This document shows, one piece after another, positions 48,001-56,085 of a stretch of DNA of 64,000 bases. The stretch is taken from NCBI RefSeq assembly GCF_024721175.1, contig NZ_CP099399.1, positions 1,984,001 through 2,048,000 on the forward strand, read 5' to 3'. A program made the translations under genes and the position numbers. Under the pieces are notes generated by a model, which had not been told where the DNA came from, searched no databases, and saw only the letters and a list, made by a program, of their open reading frames with translations. How positions within the stretch are numbered: position 1 is the first letter of the stretch; each line of letters begins with the position of its first letter. This stretch comes from Rhizobium sp. Pop5 (lineage in GTDB: Bacteria > Pseudomonadota > Alphaproteobacteria > Rhizobiales > Rhizobiaceae).

Positions 48001-49009
48001 CGCGGCCATCCACCTCCGGCAGCGCGACATTCATGCCGAGATCGCGGGCCGAGAGCCCCTGCGACGAGGCCGCCCATGCCTCCCGCGACGAGGCCGAAAA
48101 GATCGTCTGCAGCACGACCGCGTCATTCGCCTCCAGCACCGTCGGCTCGCGATCGGCGCCCGGTGCGGAGACGGCAAAGCCCGTCGTATTGATGACAACA
48201 TCGGGTTTAAGGTCGGCGAAGATGGATTCGAGGATGCCCTTGGAAACGGGATCCTTGAGGCTGTAGGCAAAGACCGGCAGCGGGCGGAGGCCTTCCGCCT
48301 GCAGGGCTTCGACCAGGGCTTCGACGGGTTTTGTTTCGCCGCTTTGGACGAGGGCGCGGTAGAAGGCGATGGCGACGGTGGGGCGTTCCGTAAGTTCGAA
48401 TCTCACCTCTGCCGTCGGCACGCCCGAGACAAGCCTCTCCCACTCTTCAACCCCAATCAACCCCCGCTCCGGCCACCAGATCCCCGCCTTCATCAACGGC
48501 GCAGCCGGCGCCGGCTTCTCCTCACCAGACAGCATTGCCGCCGCATAGGCCAGAAAGCCCCGCGCATTGGCATCCCCGCCCTCGATCAGGTAAGCCCACA
48601 ACGCATTCAGATCCTCCAACGCCACATTCGAAAACGGCGTCAGCCCGGCATCCGGCTTGGAATCCCCAGGCAGCACCGCAATCAGTGCCCCGCTGCGCGC
48701 CGCCACCGCATGCAGCGCCTCCAGCGCATAGTGGAAATAGCTTGCCCCACCCAGCGCCCGCACGATGATCAGTTTCGCATGCCGCGCGGTCCGCTCGACG
48801 TAAGTATCGACCGACATCGGATGCTTCAGGCTCATCAGGCTCGCAAGCCTCAGCGAATACCCCGCCATCCCACCGGCATGAGCCGCGGCAATCGCCGCAA
48901 GCTCGGTGTCGGCGGCCGACAGGAACAGGATATCGCCCGGCGACTGGCCGAGGTCGATCGCCTCGTCCCCGTCACTGATCGTTCCCTGCTGGGCCAGAAG
49001 CAGATGCAT
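45056..49009 (-). CDS. cobN: Cobaltochelatase large subunit CobN, with an in-frame repeat insert
   Basis: This is a 1317-residue large subunit of the ATP-dependent cobalt chelatase (with CobS and CobT, not in this window). The typical HMGKHGNLEWLPGKALALSE motif and C-terminal YHNDHSRPEKPVIRSLEEEI are intact. Residues about 747-797 come from a palindromic repeat (46619-46770), reading LLPSGEKMSVRTDEEASD and so on; this accounts for the extra length over the usual 1260-1280. The frame is open throughout. GAGGA precedes the ATG; cobW ends ten bases upstream. Confidence 0.92.
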   Translation of the reverse strand: MHLLLAQQGTISDGDEAIDLGQSPGDILFLSAADTELAAIAAAHAGGMAGYSLRLASLMSLKHPMSVDTYVERTARHAKLIIVRALGGASYFHYALEALHAVAARSGALIAVLPGDSKPDAGLTPFSNVALEDLNALWAYLIEGGDANARGFLAYAAAMLSGEEKPAPAAPLMKAGIWWPERGLIGVEEWERLVSGVPTAEVRFELTERPTVAIAFYRALVQSGETKPVEALVEALQAEGLRPLPVFAYSLKDPVSKGILESIFADLKPDVVINTTGFAVSAPGADREPTVLEANDAVVLQTIFSASSREAWAASSQGLSARDLGMNVALPEVDGRVLSRAVSFKSAARYDAAVEANIVSSEPDAGRMAYVADLAANWARLRQRPPAERRVALVLANYPNRDGRLGNGVGLDTPAGTIEVMRAMTEAGYPIADIPADGDALMRHLMAGPTNSGFDGKVVRERLSLSRYRSFFASLPSQIQDEVTARWGDPEADPYMRDGAFALPFARFGGLLVGIQPARGYNIDPKESYHSPDLVPPHGYFAFYAFLREEFGADAVIHMGKHGNLEWLPGKALALSEACYPEAILGPLPHLYPFIVNDPGEGTQAKRRTAAVIIDHLTPPLTRAESYGPLKDLEALVDEYYEASGGDPRRIRLLSRQILELVTDIGLDRDAGIAKGESEGEALKKLDAYLCDLKEMQIRDGLHVFGVSPEGRLLTDLTVALARVPRGLGEGGDASLQRSIAGDVLAFPLLPSGEKMSVRTDEEASDVRSERLSAGEAESVAPSSDPSGHLLPAGEKGSRALQCPFDPLDCDMAAPWAGPRPPILIDLLDAPWRTNGDTVERIELLAAKLVSGELECPTLWSQTKAVLDEIEARLKPSILASGPAEITSLLRGLDGRFVPPGPSGAPTRGRPDVLPTGRNFYSVDSRAVPTPAAYELGKKSAELLIRRYVQDHGEWPVSFGLTAWGTSNMRTGGDDIAQALALIGVKPVWDMASRRVTGYEIIPPAMLRRPRVDVTLRISGFFRDAFPEQIALFDKAIRAVGALDEDAADNPIAGRMRGEAARLAAAGLDEKAAAKRAGYRIFGSKPGAYGAGLQALIDEKDWERRADLAEAYLVWGSYAYGAGEEGRAERGVFEERLRSIQAVVQNQDNREHDLLDSDDYYQFEGGMAAAAEELGGVRPAIYHNDHSRPEKPVIRSLEEEIGRVVRGRVVNPKWIEGVMRHGYKGAFEIAATVDYLFAFAATTGAVGNHHFEAVYQAFVGDPKVRDFMAEKNPAALSEMKERLMEAIERGLWTPLSNSAQFDLTDINESKKRAGSQP
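46619..46770. repeat. Palindromic repeat inserted inside cobN
   Basis: CCCCTTCTCCCCAGCGGGGA and its inverted partner bound a 152-base unit with TCATCTGTCCTGACGGACAT near one end, related to the CTGTCCTGCCGGACAT elements at 35959 and 50611. It is translated in frame as part of CobN. Confidence 0.88.
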
Positions 49010-49018
49010 TTAATATCC

Positions 49019-50065
49019 TCAGACGAGCGCTTCGATCGCCTTGCGCACCGCGTCCTGATCCATCTCGTGCAGGCCGATGACGACGAGGCGGGTGCTGCGG
49101 GCTTCACCCGGCGCCCAGGCGCGGTCGAAATACTGGTCGATGCGGGCACCCACGGCCTGCAGCTGCAGGCGCATGGGCTTGTCGGAGACATCGATGAAGC
49201 CCTTGAGGCGCAGCACATCATGCTCGGCGATGATGCCCTTCAGCTTCTCGACGAATGCTACCGTATCGGCGACCGCGCCAAGTTCGACGACGAAACTGTC
49301 GAATTCGTCGTGATCATGCGGCTCGCCATCCTCATGCTCCAGCTCGTGATGGGACTTGCGGTTGACGATATCGTCTTCGGTGCCGACACCGAGGCCGAGC
49401 AGCACGCTTGCCGGCACCTCGCCATTCCGGGCCTCGATCATCACGGGCTTGCGGACAATGCGCGAGGCGACCTCGCTCTTCACGCGGCCGAGCCCGTCGG
49501 CGTCGATGAGATCGGTCTTGTTCAGCACGATCAGGTCGGCGCAGGTCAGCTGATCCTCGAAAAGTTCTTCGATCGGGCTTTCATGATCGAGCGATTCATC
49601 CTCGGCGCGGCGCGCATCGACGGCATCGTGGTCGTCGGCAAAACGGCCGGCGGCAACAGCCGCGCTGTCGACGACGGTGATAACGCCGTCGACGGTAACT
49701 TCGCTGCGGATATCAGGCCAGTTGAAGGCGGCCACCAGCGGCTGCGGCAGCGCAAGTCCCGAGGTTTCGATGACGATGTGATCGGGGCGCTGGTCGCGCT
49801 CCAGAAGCTTGGTCATGGTCGGGATGAAATCGTCGGCCACCGTGCAGCAGATGCAGCCATTGGTGAGCTCGATAATATCGTCCTCGGTGCAGTTCTCCGC
49901 CCCGCAGCCCTTCAGCACATCGCCATCGACGCCGAGATCGCCGAATTCGTTGATGATGAGTGCGATCTTCTTGCCGCCGGCATTGGTAAGCAGGTTGCGG
50001 ATCATCGTCGTCTTGCCGGCGCCGAGGAAGCCGGTGATGACGGTTGCGGGAATTTTCTGCTGCAT
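49019..50065 (-). CDS. cobW: Cobalamin biosynthesis GTPase CobW
   Basis: This 348-residue G3E-family GTPase has Walker A GFLGAGKTT at 12-20, the CxCC metal motif at 71-74, a His/Asp-rich stretch about 265-285 (HHELEHEDGEPHDHDEF), and a C-terminal CobW_C domain. Thought to deliver cobalt or a metal to the chelatase. AAGGG before the ATG; cobP ends four bases upstream. Confidence 0.93.
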   Translation of the reverse strand: MQQKIPATVITGFLGAGKTTMIRNLLTNAGGKKIALIINEFGDLGVDGDVLKGCGAENCTEDDIIELTNGCICCTVADDFIPTMTKLLERDQRPDHIVIETSGLALPQPLVAAFNWPDIRSEVTVDGVITVVDSAAVAAGRFADDHDAVDARRAEDESLDHESPIEELFEDQLTCADLIVLNKTDLIDADGLGRVKSEVASRIVRKPVMIEARNGEVPASVLLGLGVGTEDDIVNRKSHHELEHEDGEPHDHDEFDSFVVELGAVADTVAFVEKLKGIIAEHDVLRLKGFIDVSDKPMRLQLQAVGARIDQYFDRAWAPGEARSTRLVVIGLHEMDQDAVRKAIEALV

Positions 50066-50069
50066 GGAA

Positions 50070-50579
50070 CTAACCCTTCATTTTCAGCGGCAGTCCTGCC
50101 GCGATAAAATAGACGTCGTCGGCATTGGCCGCGATCATTTGGTGCAGCCGGCCGGCATGGTCGCGAAATTGCCGCGCCATGCGGTTCTCGGGCACGATGC
50201 CGAGGCCGACTTCGTTGGAAACGATGACGAGCCGTGCCTTCGCTTGGGGCAACCAGGCGGCGAGCGCAACGGACTGGGCGATGATATCGCGCCCCTCCAT
50301 CATCAGATTGGTGAGCCAGAGTGTGAGGCAGTCGACAAGAATCGCCCTGCCTTCGCCATCGATGGCCGTAAGCCGCTCGGCAAGCTCCAGCGGTTCCTCA
50401 TGCGTGGTCCAGGATGGGCCGCGATCCGCCTTATGCTGGTCGATGCGCGCCTGCATTTCATCGTCCCACGCCCGGCCGGTGGCGATGTAATGACGCTCGA
50501 GGCCGGTCGCCGTGACGATGTTTTCGGCAAAACGCGATTTACCGGAGCGGGCGCCGCCGAGGATGAAGGTGGTGCTCAT
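50070..50579 (-). CDS. cobP: Adenosylcobinamide kinase/guanylyltransferase CobP
   Basis: This 169-residue bifunctional enzyme phosphorylates adenosylcobinamide and transfers GMP. P-loop [14 protein letters not shown] is at residues 6-19 and [20 protein letters not shown] is the CobU family motif. Start at 50579 (MSTTFILGG). First gene of the cobP-W-N-O operon; a repeat and a riboswitch precede it. Confidence 0.93.
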   Translation of the reverse strand: MSTTFILGGARSGKSRFAENIVTATGLERHYIATGRAWDDEMQARIDQHKADRGPSWTTHEEPLELAERLTAIDGEGRAILVDCLTLWLTNLMMEGRDIIAQSVALAAWLPQAKARLVIVSNEVGLGIVPENRMARQFRDHAGRLHQMIAANADDVYFIAAGLPLKMKG

Positions 50580-50610
50580 GCTCGGACGCCTTCTGCAGCG
50601 GAGGGTGTTG

Positions 50611-50764
50611 CACCCCCCTCTGTCCTGCCGGACATCTCCCCCACAAGGGGGGAGATCGGCAAGAGGCGAGACCATCGCCTTACGTCAGTTGTTTGGGGAG
50701 ATCGTCGCCGCGATTCCATCTCCCTCCTTGTGGGGGAGATGTCCGGCAGGACAGAGGGGGGTAC
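50611..50764. repeat. Rhizobial palindromic repeat between riboswitch and cobP
   Basis: It has the same arms as the element at 35959-36138 (CCCCCTCTGTCCTGCCGGAC). It lies in the 5' leader of the cobP mRNA, between the aptamer and the cobP start. Confidence 0.88.
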
Positions 50765-50898
50765 CGCATACTCGACGCACAAGGCCGAAAGCCCCACATC
50801 TGCCACCAAAGGCAGCGCCGAATTCAATCGTTCAGCCAAAACAACCTCCGTGCTGGCAGCGGGCCTCTTGCCCAGGGTTGGGCTTTTCGCCCGGCACG

Positions 50899-51266
50899 GG
50901 ATGGCAGGTCTCCTGGCTCGCGGGTATCGGCCGCGACCGGGACGACCGTTTCCGGTCGCCCCTGATCGTGCCAGCGGATCTGCCTCGCCTTCCCGGCTGC
51001 ATCTCGTGAAAAGGTGGACGATTCGTAGAAATAGAGGCGTCCGACCCCGGTTGATCACCATGCATTTCCAGTGGCTTTTCCGGCATCTCCTCCGCTCCGC
51101 CCGCCCGCACCATTGCGGGCTGCCGACGAAAAAGGCTCGATGCCGGATGCAAGACCCTGACCGCTCTACAGTCGCGGGGTCGGCTGTGATGAAAGCGCCC
51201 GGCTTGGGTCCGCCTCGTCACATTCCCTTTTCATCCGGAAAGCGTAACGCCGATCCGGAACCATCC
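50899..51266 (-). promoter_or_regulatory. Cobalamin (B12) riboswitch of the cobP-W-N-O operon
   Basis: On the minus strand the aptamer reads from 51266. P1 is GGATGG/CCATCC (51266-51261 with 50904-50899). Next come GGTTCCGG, AAAAGGGAAT, CCGCGACTGTAGAGCGG, AAAGCCACTGG, GGGAAGGCGA and finally the B12 box AGCCAGGAGACCTGCC (50918-50903). Inserts between core elements make it long. It is expected to lower cob expression when adenosylcobalamin is abundant. The platform downstream has GGGC/GCCC hairpins near 50860-50895. Confidence 0.93.
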
Positions 51267-51274
51267 GTTATATC

Positions 51275-51345
51275 CGATGATGGTCAGATGACCATCATCG
51301 TGGGATGGTCAGGCGACCACCCTTTATATCAAGGATGGTTAGGCA
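51275..51345. promoter_or_regulatory. Iterated GATGGTCA dyads upstream of the riboswitch
   Basis: CGATGATGGTCA and TGACCATCATCG form a perfect 12-bp hairpin with a GA loop (51275-51300). GGATGGTCAGGCGACCACC and GGATGGTTAGGC follow. They sit where the cobP promoter should lie; an operator array is possible. The rest of the gap to 51562 shows nothing else. Confidence 0.45.
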
Positions 51346-51562
51346 AGCTCCGGGGTGAAGTCAACCGGCCTTGGCACGCCGGAATGGCCAGCGAGCCGGC
51401 AGGCAAACGCCGACACGACTTACTCTACCTAAAATATCGTCATTTATCAGAGGCTTATGTCATAAAAATTTGTCTGGCACGCCGGCTTTTTGCCGCAATT
51501 GCATCGCAAGCGGACCCGGCCTTCACCCTTGACCCGGCCTCTCCCTGCCTAGTTGTCTAGCC

Positions 51563-53353
51563 ATGCTCATGAAATTGGATCGGCGCCGTCTCCGCGCGCT
51601 GCGTGTTTTCCTCGATCCCGGCCGTTTGCGCGTTCTGACGCGACGCAGCGAAATCGGCCTGTCGTTGGCCGGCGCCGTCGTCGGCATCGCTTCGGGACTT
51701 GCCGTCACCGGCATGAGTTTCGTTTCGAACGAATTGCACCAGCTGATATTCGGCATAGCAGACAGCGAGAGGTTGAGTTCATCTGACATCGACGACAAGC
51801 TGCTGTTGCTGACCGCGCCCGTCATGGGCGGCGTCCTGCTCGGGCTGCTGCTCCTGGTGCTGGCGAAACGGCGCAAGAAGCCGATGGTCGATCCGATCGA
51901 GGCCAATGCCCTGCATGGCGGCCGTCTTTCCCTGACCGACAGCATCATCGTTGCCGTGCAGAACCTGCTCTCCAACGGTTTCGGCGCCTCCGTCGGCCTG
52001 GAAGCCGGCTATACCCAACTTGCCGCCGGCCTCGCCTCGAAATTCGGACTGAAGCTGCAGCTTCGCCGCTCGGACCTGCGCATCCTTGTCGGCTGCGGCG
52101 CAGCCGGCGCCATCGCCGCCGCCTTCAATGCGCCGCTGACCGGCGCCTTCTATGCCTTCGAGCTCATCATCGGCACCTATACGATCGTGTCGCTGACGCC
52201 GGTCGTCACCTCCGCCCTCGTTTCCACACTCGTCGCAAGGCTGCTTGCCGATGGCGATTTCACCATCGATATCGGCAGCTTCGGCTCGGTCGTGCCTGCC
52301 GATTATATCCCGGCGCTGCTGCTCGGCGTCTTCTGCGCCGGCGTCGGCATTCTTATCATGCAGGGCGTCGCCTTCATCGAGGAGGTGGCGCGCAAGAGTT
52401 CGATCGCGCCGCCCTTCCGCCCTGCTCTCGGCGGCATTATCGTCGGCCTTCTGGCGATGATCTCGCCGCAGGTGCTTTCGGCCGGCCACGGCGCGCTGCA
52501 TCTCAATCTGTCGCGCGACGTCGCGATCCCGGCGCTGATCGGCCTCTTTCTCTTGAAGTCCCTCGCCTCAGCGATTTCGATCGGCTCGGGCTTCAGAGGC
52601 GGCCTGTTCTTCGCCTCGCTGTTCATGGGCGCCCTGCTCGGCAAGCTCTTTGCCTATTGCGGCCCCTATTTCGCCGCGACGACCCTGACGCCCGCCATCT
52701 ATGCCGTGGTCGGCATGAGCTCGCTTGCGGTCGCCGTCATCGGCGGGCCGCTGACCATGACCTTTCTCGCGCTCGAAATCACCGGCGACTTCCCGATCAC
52801 CGCGCTGGTGCTCGCCGCCGTCATCACCTCTTCGCTCGTTGTGCGCTCGACCTTCGGCTATTCCTTCGCCACTTGGCGCTTCCACCTGCGCGGCGAAAGC
52901 ATCCGTAGCGCCCACGATGTCGGCTGGATCCGCAATCTGACGGTGGACAAGCTGATGCGATCAGACGTCAAGACCGCAAGATCGGGCATCTCTCTGGAGG
53001 AGTTCAAACAGGCCTTCCCGATAGGCTCGACCCAGCGCGTCATCCTCGTCGAGGAGAGCGACAAATATGCCGGCCTCGTGCTGGTGCCTGAGATCTACGC
53101 CAACCCGACGGACGCCCAGGACGAAGGCAAGGTGCTTGCCGATTTCATCCGATACCGCAACGATTTCCTGCAGCCGCAGATGAACGCCAGGCAGGCGGCG
53201 GCGATCTTCGATAAGAGCGAAAGCGAAGCGCTGGCCGTCGTCAACAACCTGATCGAACGCAAGGTGGTCGGTCAGCTCAGCGAAAGCCATACGTTGCGCC
53301 GCTACAGCGAAGAACTGGACCGCCGCCGCCGCGAAGTATCCGGCGAGATCTGA
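51563..53353 (+). CDS. Divergent ClC-family chloride channel/transporter
   Basis: This 596-residue membrane protein has a ClC core (about 30-430) and a cytoplasmic C-terminal part with weak CBS-like pattern (VDKLMRSDVKTARSGISLEE). Expected motifs are altered: the GxEGP element reads ASVGLEAGYTQ, keeping the gating-position Glu, and the GxxGGxFxP element reads GSGFRGGLFF. The N-terminal GSGIP motif is not evident. Could be a fluoride, chloride or proton-coupled exchanger; start has no clear ribosome site, ATG 51569 being an alternative. Confidence 0.82.
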   Translation: MLMKLDRRRLRALRVFLDPGRLRVLTRRSEIGLSLAGAVVGIASGLAVTGMSFVSNELHQLIFGIADSERLSSSDIDDKLLLLTAPVMGGVLLGLLLLVLAKRRKKPMVDPIEANALHGGRLSLTDSIIVAVQNLLSNGFGASVGLEAGYTQLAAGLASKFGLKLQLRRSDLRILVGCGAAGAIAAAFNAPLTGAFYAFELIIGTYTIVSLTPVVTSALVSTLVARLLADGDFTIDIGSFGSVVPADYIPALLLGVFCAGVGILIMQGVAFIEEVARKSSIAPPFRPALGGIIVGLLAMISPQVLSAGHGALHLNLSRDVAIPALIGLFLLKSLASAISIGSGFRGGLFFASLFMGALLGKLFAYCGPYFAATTLTPAIYAVVGMSSLAVAVIGGPLTMTFLALEITGDFPITALVLAAVITSSLVVRSTFGYSFATWRFHLRGESIRSAHDVGWIRNLTVDKLMRSDVKTARSGISLEEFKQAFPIGSTQRVILVEESDKYAGLVLVPEIYANPTDAQDEGKVLADFIRYRNDFLQPQMNARQAAAIFDKSESEALAVVNNLIERKVVGQLSESHTLRRYSEELDRRRREVSGEI

Positions 53354-53360
53354 GCGGCCG

Positions 53361-54665
53361 CTACGATGCTGTGTCGACGGGCCTGAAGACATCAGCCCGC
53401 TTCGAAACCCCGCGCAGTTCGAACGAACCGAGATATTGGCAGGGCACGGCGCAGGTCGTCGCGAAGCTCTCCGACATCAGGAGCGGCTGCTCGAGCGTGC
53501 CGCAAAGCTTTTCAAGCCGCGAGGCCTCGTTGACCGCCCTGCCGATCACCGTGAAATCGAGCCTGCCCTGGGCGCCGACATTGCCGTAGAAAACCTCGCC
53601 GAGATGCAGCACGACGTCGACGCCGATATCGGGGCCGCCATTGCCCGCCCGCTCGCGATTGAGCGCCTCGTTTGCCTCCAGCAGGTTCCTTGCCGAAGCG
53701 AGGGCCGCCAGGCAGGCCTGTTGCGGATCGTCCGCATCCGTTGGGAAGATCGCCAGCACGCTGTCGCCCATGAACTTCAGGATCTCGCCGGAATTTTCCC
53801 CGACATGCCGGTCGATCAGATCGAAATGTTCGTTGAGAAAGCCGACGATCTCCTCCGGCTGATAGACCTCGGTCAAGGCGGTGAAATTCCGGAGATCGGC
53901 AAGCAGGATTGCGGCATTGATGGAACCGCCCATTCCCCTGCGGGTTTCGCCGGCGAGGATGCGCGCGCTGGTCTTCGCGCCGGTATAGACGGCGAGGATA
54001 TCGGTGGCGGTCTTCGACGCCGCCACCCGGTAAGCCGCAAGCCCCAGCGCCGGCAAAAGCTGTTCGATGACCGCAAGCTGCTCGTCGGAAAATCCGCCCG
54101 GCGCGTCGCTGGTCAGGGAAACAGCGAGCCCGCGCAGCGCCACCTCCTTCGGAAATTCGAAAATGCGGATAACGTGGTCGGTGCCGCCGGCCTGCGCGAA
54201 TTCGTTGAGCTCGGTATAGTTGAGGCCCTCGTCATTCGCGAGGTTCCATCGCCCCGCTTTTTCGTCGCGGCTCAAAAGATAGAATGTCGGTGTCTTCTCG
54301 AAGCTGCGCTCCGTTTCGCTCCCGTGCTCGGCGGCTTCGAGAATTGTTGCAGCGCCCCGCGCGAAATTGGCCGAAACGCCGCGATACATCGGATGGATGG
54401 ACGGCATTCTGATGCTCGCCCGCCAGATCGGAAATCCGTCGGCAATCAGCCGCTCGCACAGACCGGTAATGAGATCGCCGATATGCTCGCTGGTGATTCC
54501 CTGCTCTATAATCCACTGAATATGATCGTTAATTTTTGAAACCTCCGCATCGGGCCGAGAGCCGGAGAAGCCGTTTTCACGATCGAGGCTCGGCACCGGG
54601 AACCGCAGGACAGGCGCTGAAAAAGCCATGTCGCGCATGCCATTCATTAGCCTGCTTCGCGTCAC
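53361..54665 (-). CDS. Class III adenylate/guanylate cyclase
   Basis: This protein of up to 434 residues has a C-terminal nucleotide cyclase domain (about 245-415) with metal Asp in LLADLRNFTAL, FMGDSVLAIF, and NEASRLEKLCG. The N-terminal half looks GAF-like and may sense a ligand. Several in-frame ATGs (54665, 54647, 54629) are possible starts. It makes a cyclic nucleotide second messenger. Confidence 0.86.
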   Translation of the reverse strand: MTRSRLMNGMRDMAFSAPVLRFPVPSLDRENGFSGSRPDAEVSKINDHIQWIIEQGITSEHIGDLITGLCERLIADGFPIWRASIRMPSIHPMYRGVSANFARGAATILEAAEHGSETERSFEKTPTFYLLSRDEKAGRWNLANDEGLNYTELNEFAQAGGTDHVIRIFEFPKEVALRGLAVSLTSDAPGGFSDEQLAVIEQLLPALGLAAYRVAASKTATDILAVYTGAKTSARILAGETRRGMGGSINAAILLADLRNFTALTEVYQPEEIVGFLNEHFDLIDRHVGENSGEILKFMGDSVLAIFPTDADDPQQACLAALASARNLLEANEALNRERAGNGGPDIGVDVVLHLGEVFYGNVGAQGRLDFTVIGRAVNEASRLEKLCGTLEQPLLMSESFATTCAVPCQYLGSFELRGVSKRADVFRPVDTAS

Positions 54666-54746
54666 GATACTACTCCCAGGCGAATGAGGGGATGCGGAAA
54701 TCGAGGCCGAAATTACGGATGGCAGAATGCTTCCGCTTCCGCGCCG

Positions 54747-54968
54747 TCAGCGAAAACGGCTCCAATCTGCCTCTTGGGAGGCAATGAAAGGGATCTGGCC
54801 TCTCGACACCGCAATGTCCTTCAGCATGTGATCCGACAAGGCGCCAAGCCTATTTTCCGCCGACCGGCGATGCCTCCAGATCATGAGCACTCGCAGGACG
54901 GAAATCGGCAGCAGTAATGCTTTGCATATTCGAAGATTCAGCACGCCGGATGGGAAATTCCCGTTCAT
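54747..54968 (-). CDS. DUF1127 (YjiS-like) small protein
   Basis: This is a 73-residue protein, with the DUF1127 segment WRHRRSAENRLGALSDHMLK near the C-terminal half and IAVSRGQIPF following. Rhizobial members of this family are small Arg-rich proteins linked to stress and RNA or phosphate metabolism. GGAGG lies five bases before ATG 54968. Confidence 0.75.
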   Translation of the reverse strand: MNGNFPSGVLNLRICKALLLPISVLRVLMIWRHRRSAENRLGALSDHMLKDIAVSRGQIPFIASQEADWSRFR

Positions 54969-55101
54969 CATATCCTCCAAGAAAAGGCGCGACTGACCGC
55001 GCGAAGCCAGAAGGGAACCAGCCGGCGCCCCGTTCGCCGGCTGGTTCCCGCCGCTGACACACGTCGCGATCGCAAAACGCCGCATGCCTTTGCGCGCCTC
55101 C

Positions 55102-55377
55102 TTAGCGATCTGCCGAGTGAGGGCCGATGAGGGTCGTGACCTCGGTGACGCGGTCCGCGGGAAAGCCACCCTTTTCCGCGTGCCGATAGACCGCTTCTGC
55201 GCTTTCGGCCTCGTGGATGCAGTACATCTTGTCCCCGGTCACATAGCTGGTGATCCAGCTATAGGGTTCGCCGAGGGCGGCCACCACGGCGTTGGATTTC
55301 GCCGAGATTTCCCGCAGGGTTTCCTTGTCCATGTCCCCGAGACCCGGAATATTTCGTTCGACGACGAATTGCGGCAT
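55102..55377 (-). CDS. DUF4242 (SCO4226-like) protein
   Basis: This is a 91-residue ferredoxin-like-fold protein (MPQFVVERNIPGLGDMDKET, then WITSYVTGDKMYCIHEAES). The family includes nickel-binding SCO4226; role here unknown. AAGGA precedes ATG 55377. The gene follows the exported protein gene at 55412 on the same strand. Confidence 0.72.
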   Translation of the reverse strand: MPQFVVERNIPGLGDMDKETLREISAKSNAVVAALGEPYSWITSYVTGDKMYCIHEAESAEAVYRHAEKGGFPADRVTEVTTLIGPHSADR

Positions 55378-55411
55378 TGTTTCATCCTTCTCTGATGCTG
55401 GAGTGGCTCGG

Positions 55412-55900
55412 TCAGCCGTGCGCATGCCGGCAGCTGACGTCGGGATTCATGTCGGCAAAGGGTCCTTTCGGATTGTCCTTCCATGCCCAGACATGCAGCT
55501 CGTAGAAGGCCGGAAGCCCGTAGCGGTTCGGTGCGTTCGTGAAACTGAACAGCTGACCGCCGAGATTGGCGGGACCTTTCGTCGTGATGTATTCGACGGC
55601 AACGAGCTTCATCTTGCCGTGTTCGTCAGGCTCGTACATCACGGCCTCCGGCTTGGAGAGATCAATGGCCTCGTCCTTGATGAGGTCGGCGTTGACGTAG
55701 TGGATGCCCATCGCGCCTCCGTCTATGCCGCTGGTGCACGGGATCGGCGAATAGCCTTCCCTGGCGGCCTGGTTGACGTCCCGGAAGCGTGCATTGGCCT
55801 CCCGGACCTGTTCCGGCAAACCGGTGCCGCCGCCGAGCGCCACCGCCGGAAAAGCTGCCATCATGAGAAGCGCCGCGATCGGCGCTTTTGTCGCTTTCAT
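55412..55900 (-). CDS. Exported protein of unknown function
   Basis: This 162-residue protein has a signal peptide (MKATKAPIAALLMMAAFPAV, ALG) and a mature part with PCTSGIDGGAMGIHYVNADL and FYELHVWAWKDNPKGPFADM. It ends in a HAHG-containing tail with CRH, possibly metal-binding. GGAGG precedes ATG 55900. It is divergent from the LuxR-type gene at 56086, which may regulate it. Confidence 0.65.
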   Translation of the reverse strand: MKATKAPIAALLMMAAFPAVALGGGTGLPEQVREANARFRDVNQAAREGYSPIPCTSGIDGGAMGIHYVNADLIKDEAIDLSKPEAVMYEPDEHGKMKLVAVEYITTKGPANLGGQLFSFTNAPNRYGLPAFYELHVWAWKDNPKGPFADMNPDVSCRHAHG

Positions 55901-56085
55901 GAAGATTGTCCTCCAATTTCTGGTTGTCCAGACCGATGCAATCCGGCCGGCAATGCGTTGTAGAAAATCCGCACGATGAAACATCTCCCGCATGGGGGAT
56001 GAAATCTGACACAAATGCCGGGAATGACGGCGCCTATGCCCGCGACGGTTGACCGCGCCGGCCAGGCTGATGCAGGATCGCCGCC

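Noticed and set aside
48344..50107. 587-codon plus-strand open frame
   Set aside because: Antisense to cobN and cobW, which have complete motifs.
51275..51300. Terminator for the ClC or cob transcripts
   Set aside because: The hairpin has no T tract on either strand and lies in a divergent promoter region.
49809..51560. 583-codon plus-strand open frame spanning the riboswitch
   Set aside because: Runs antisense through cobW, cobP, a repeat and the B12 aptamer; not protein-like.
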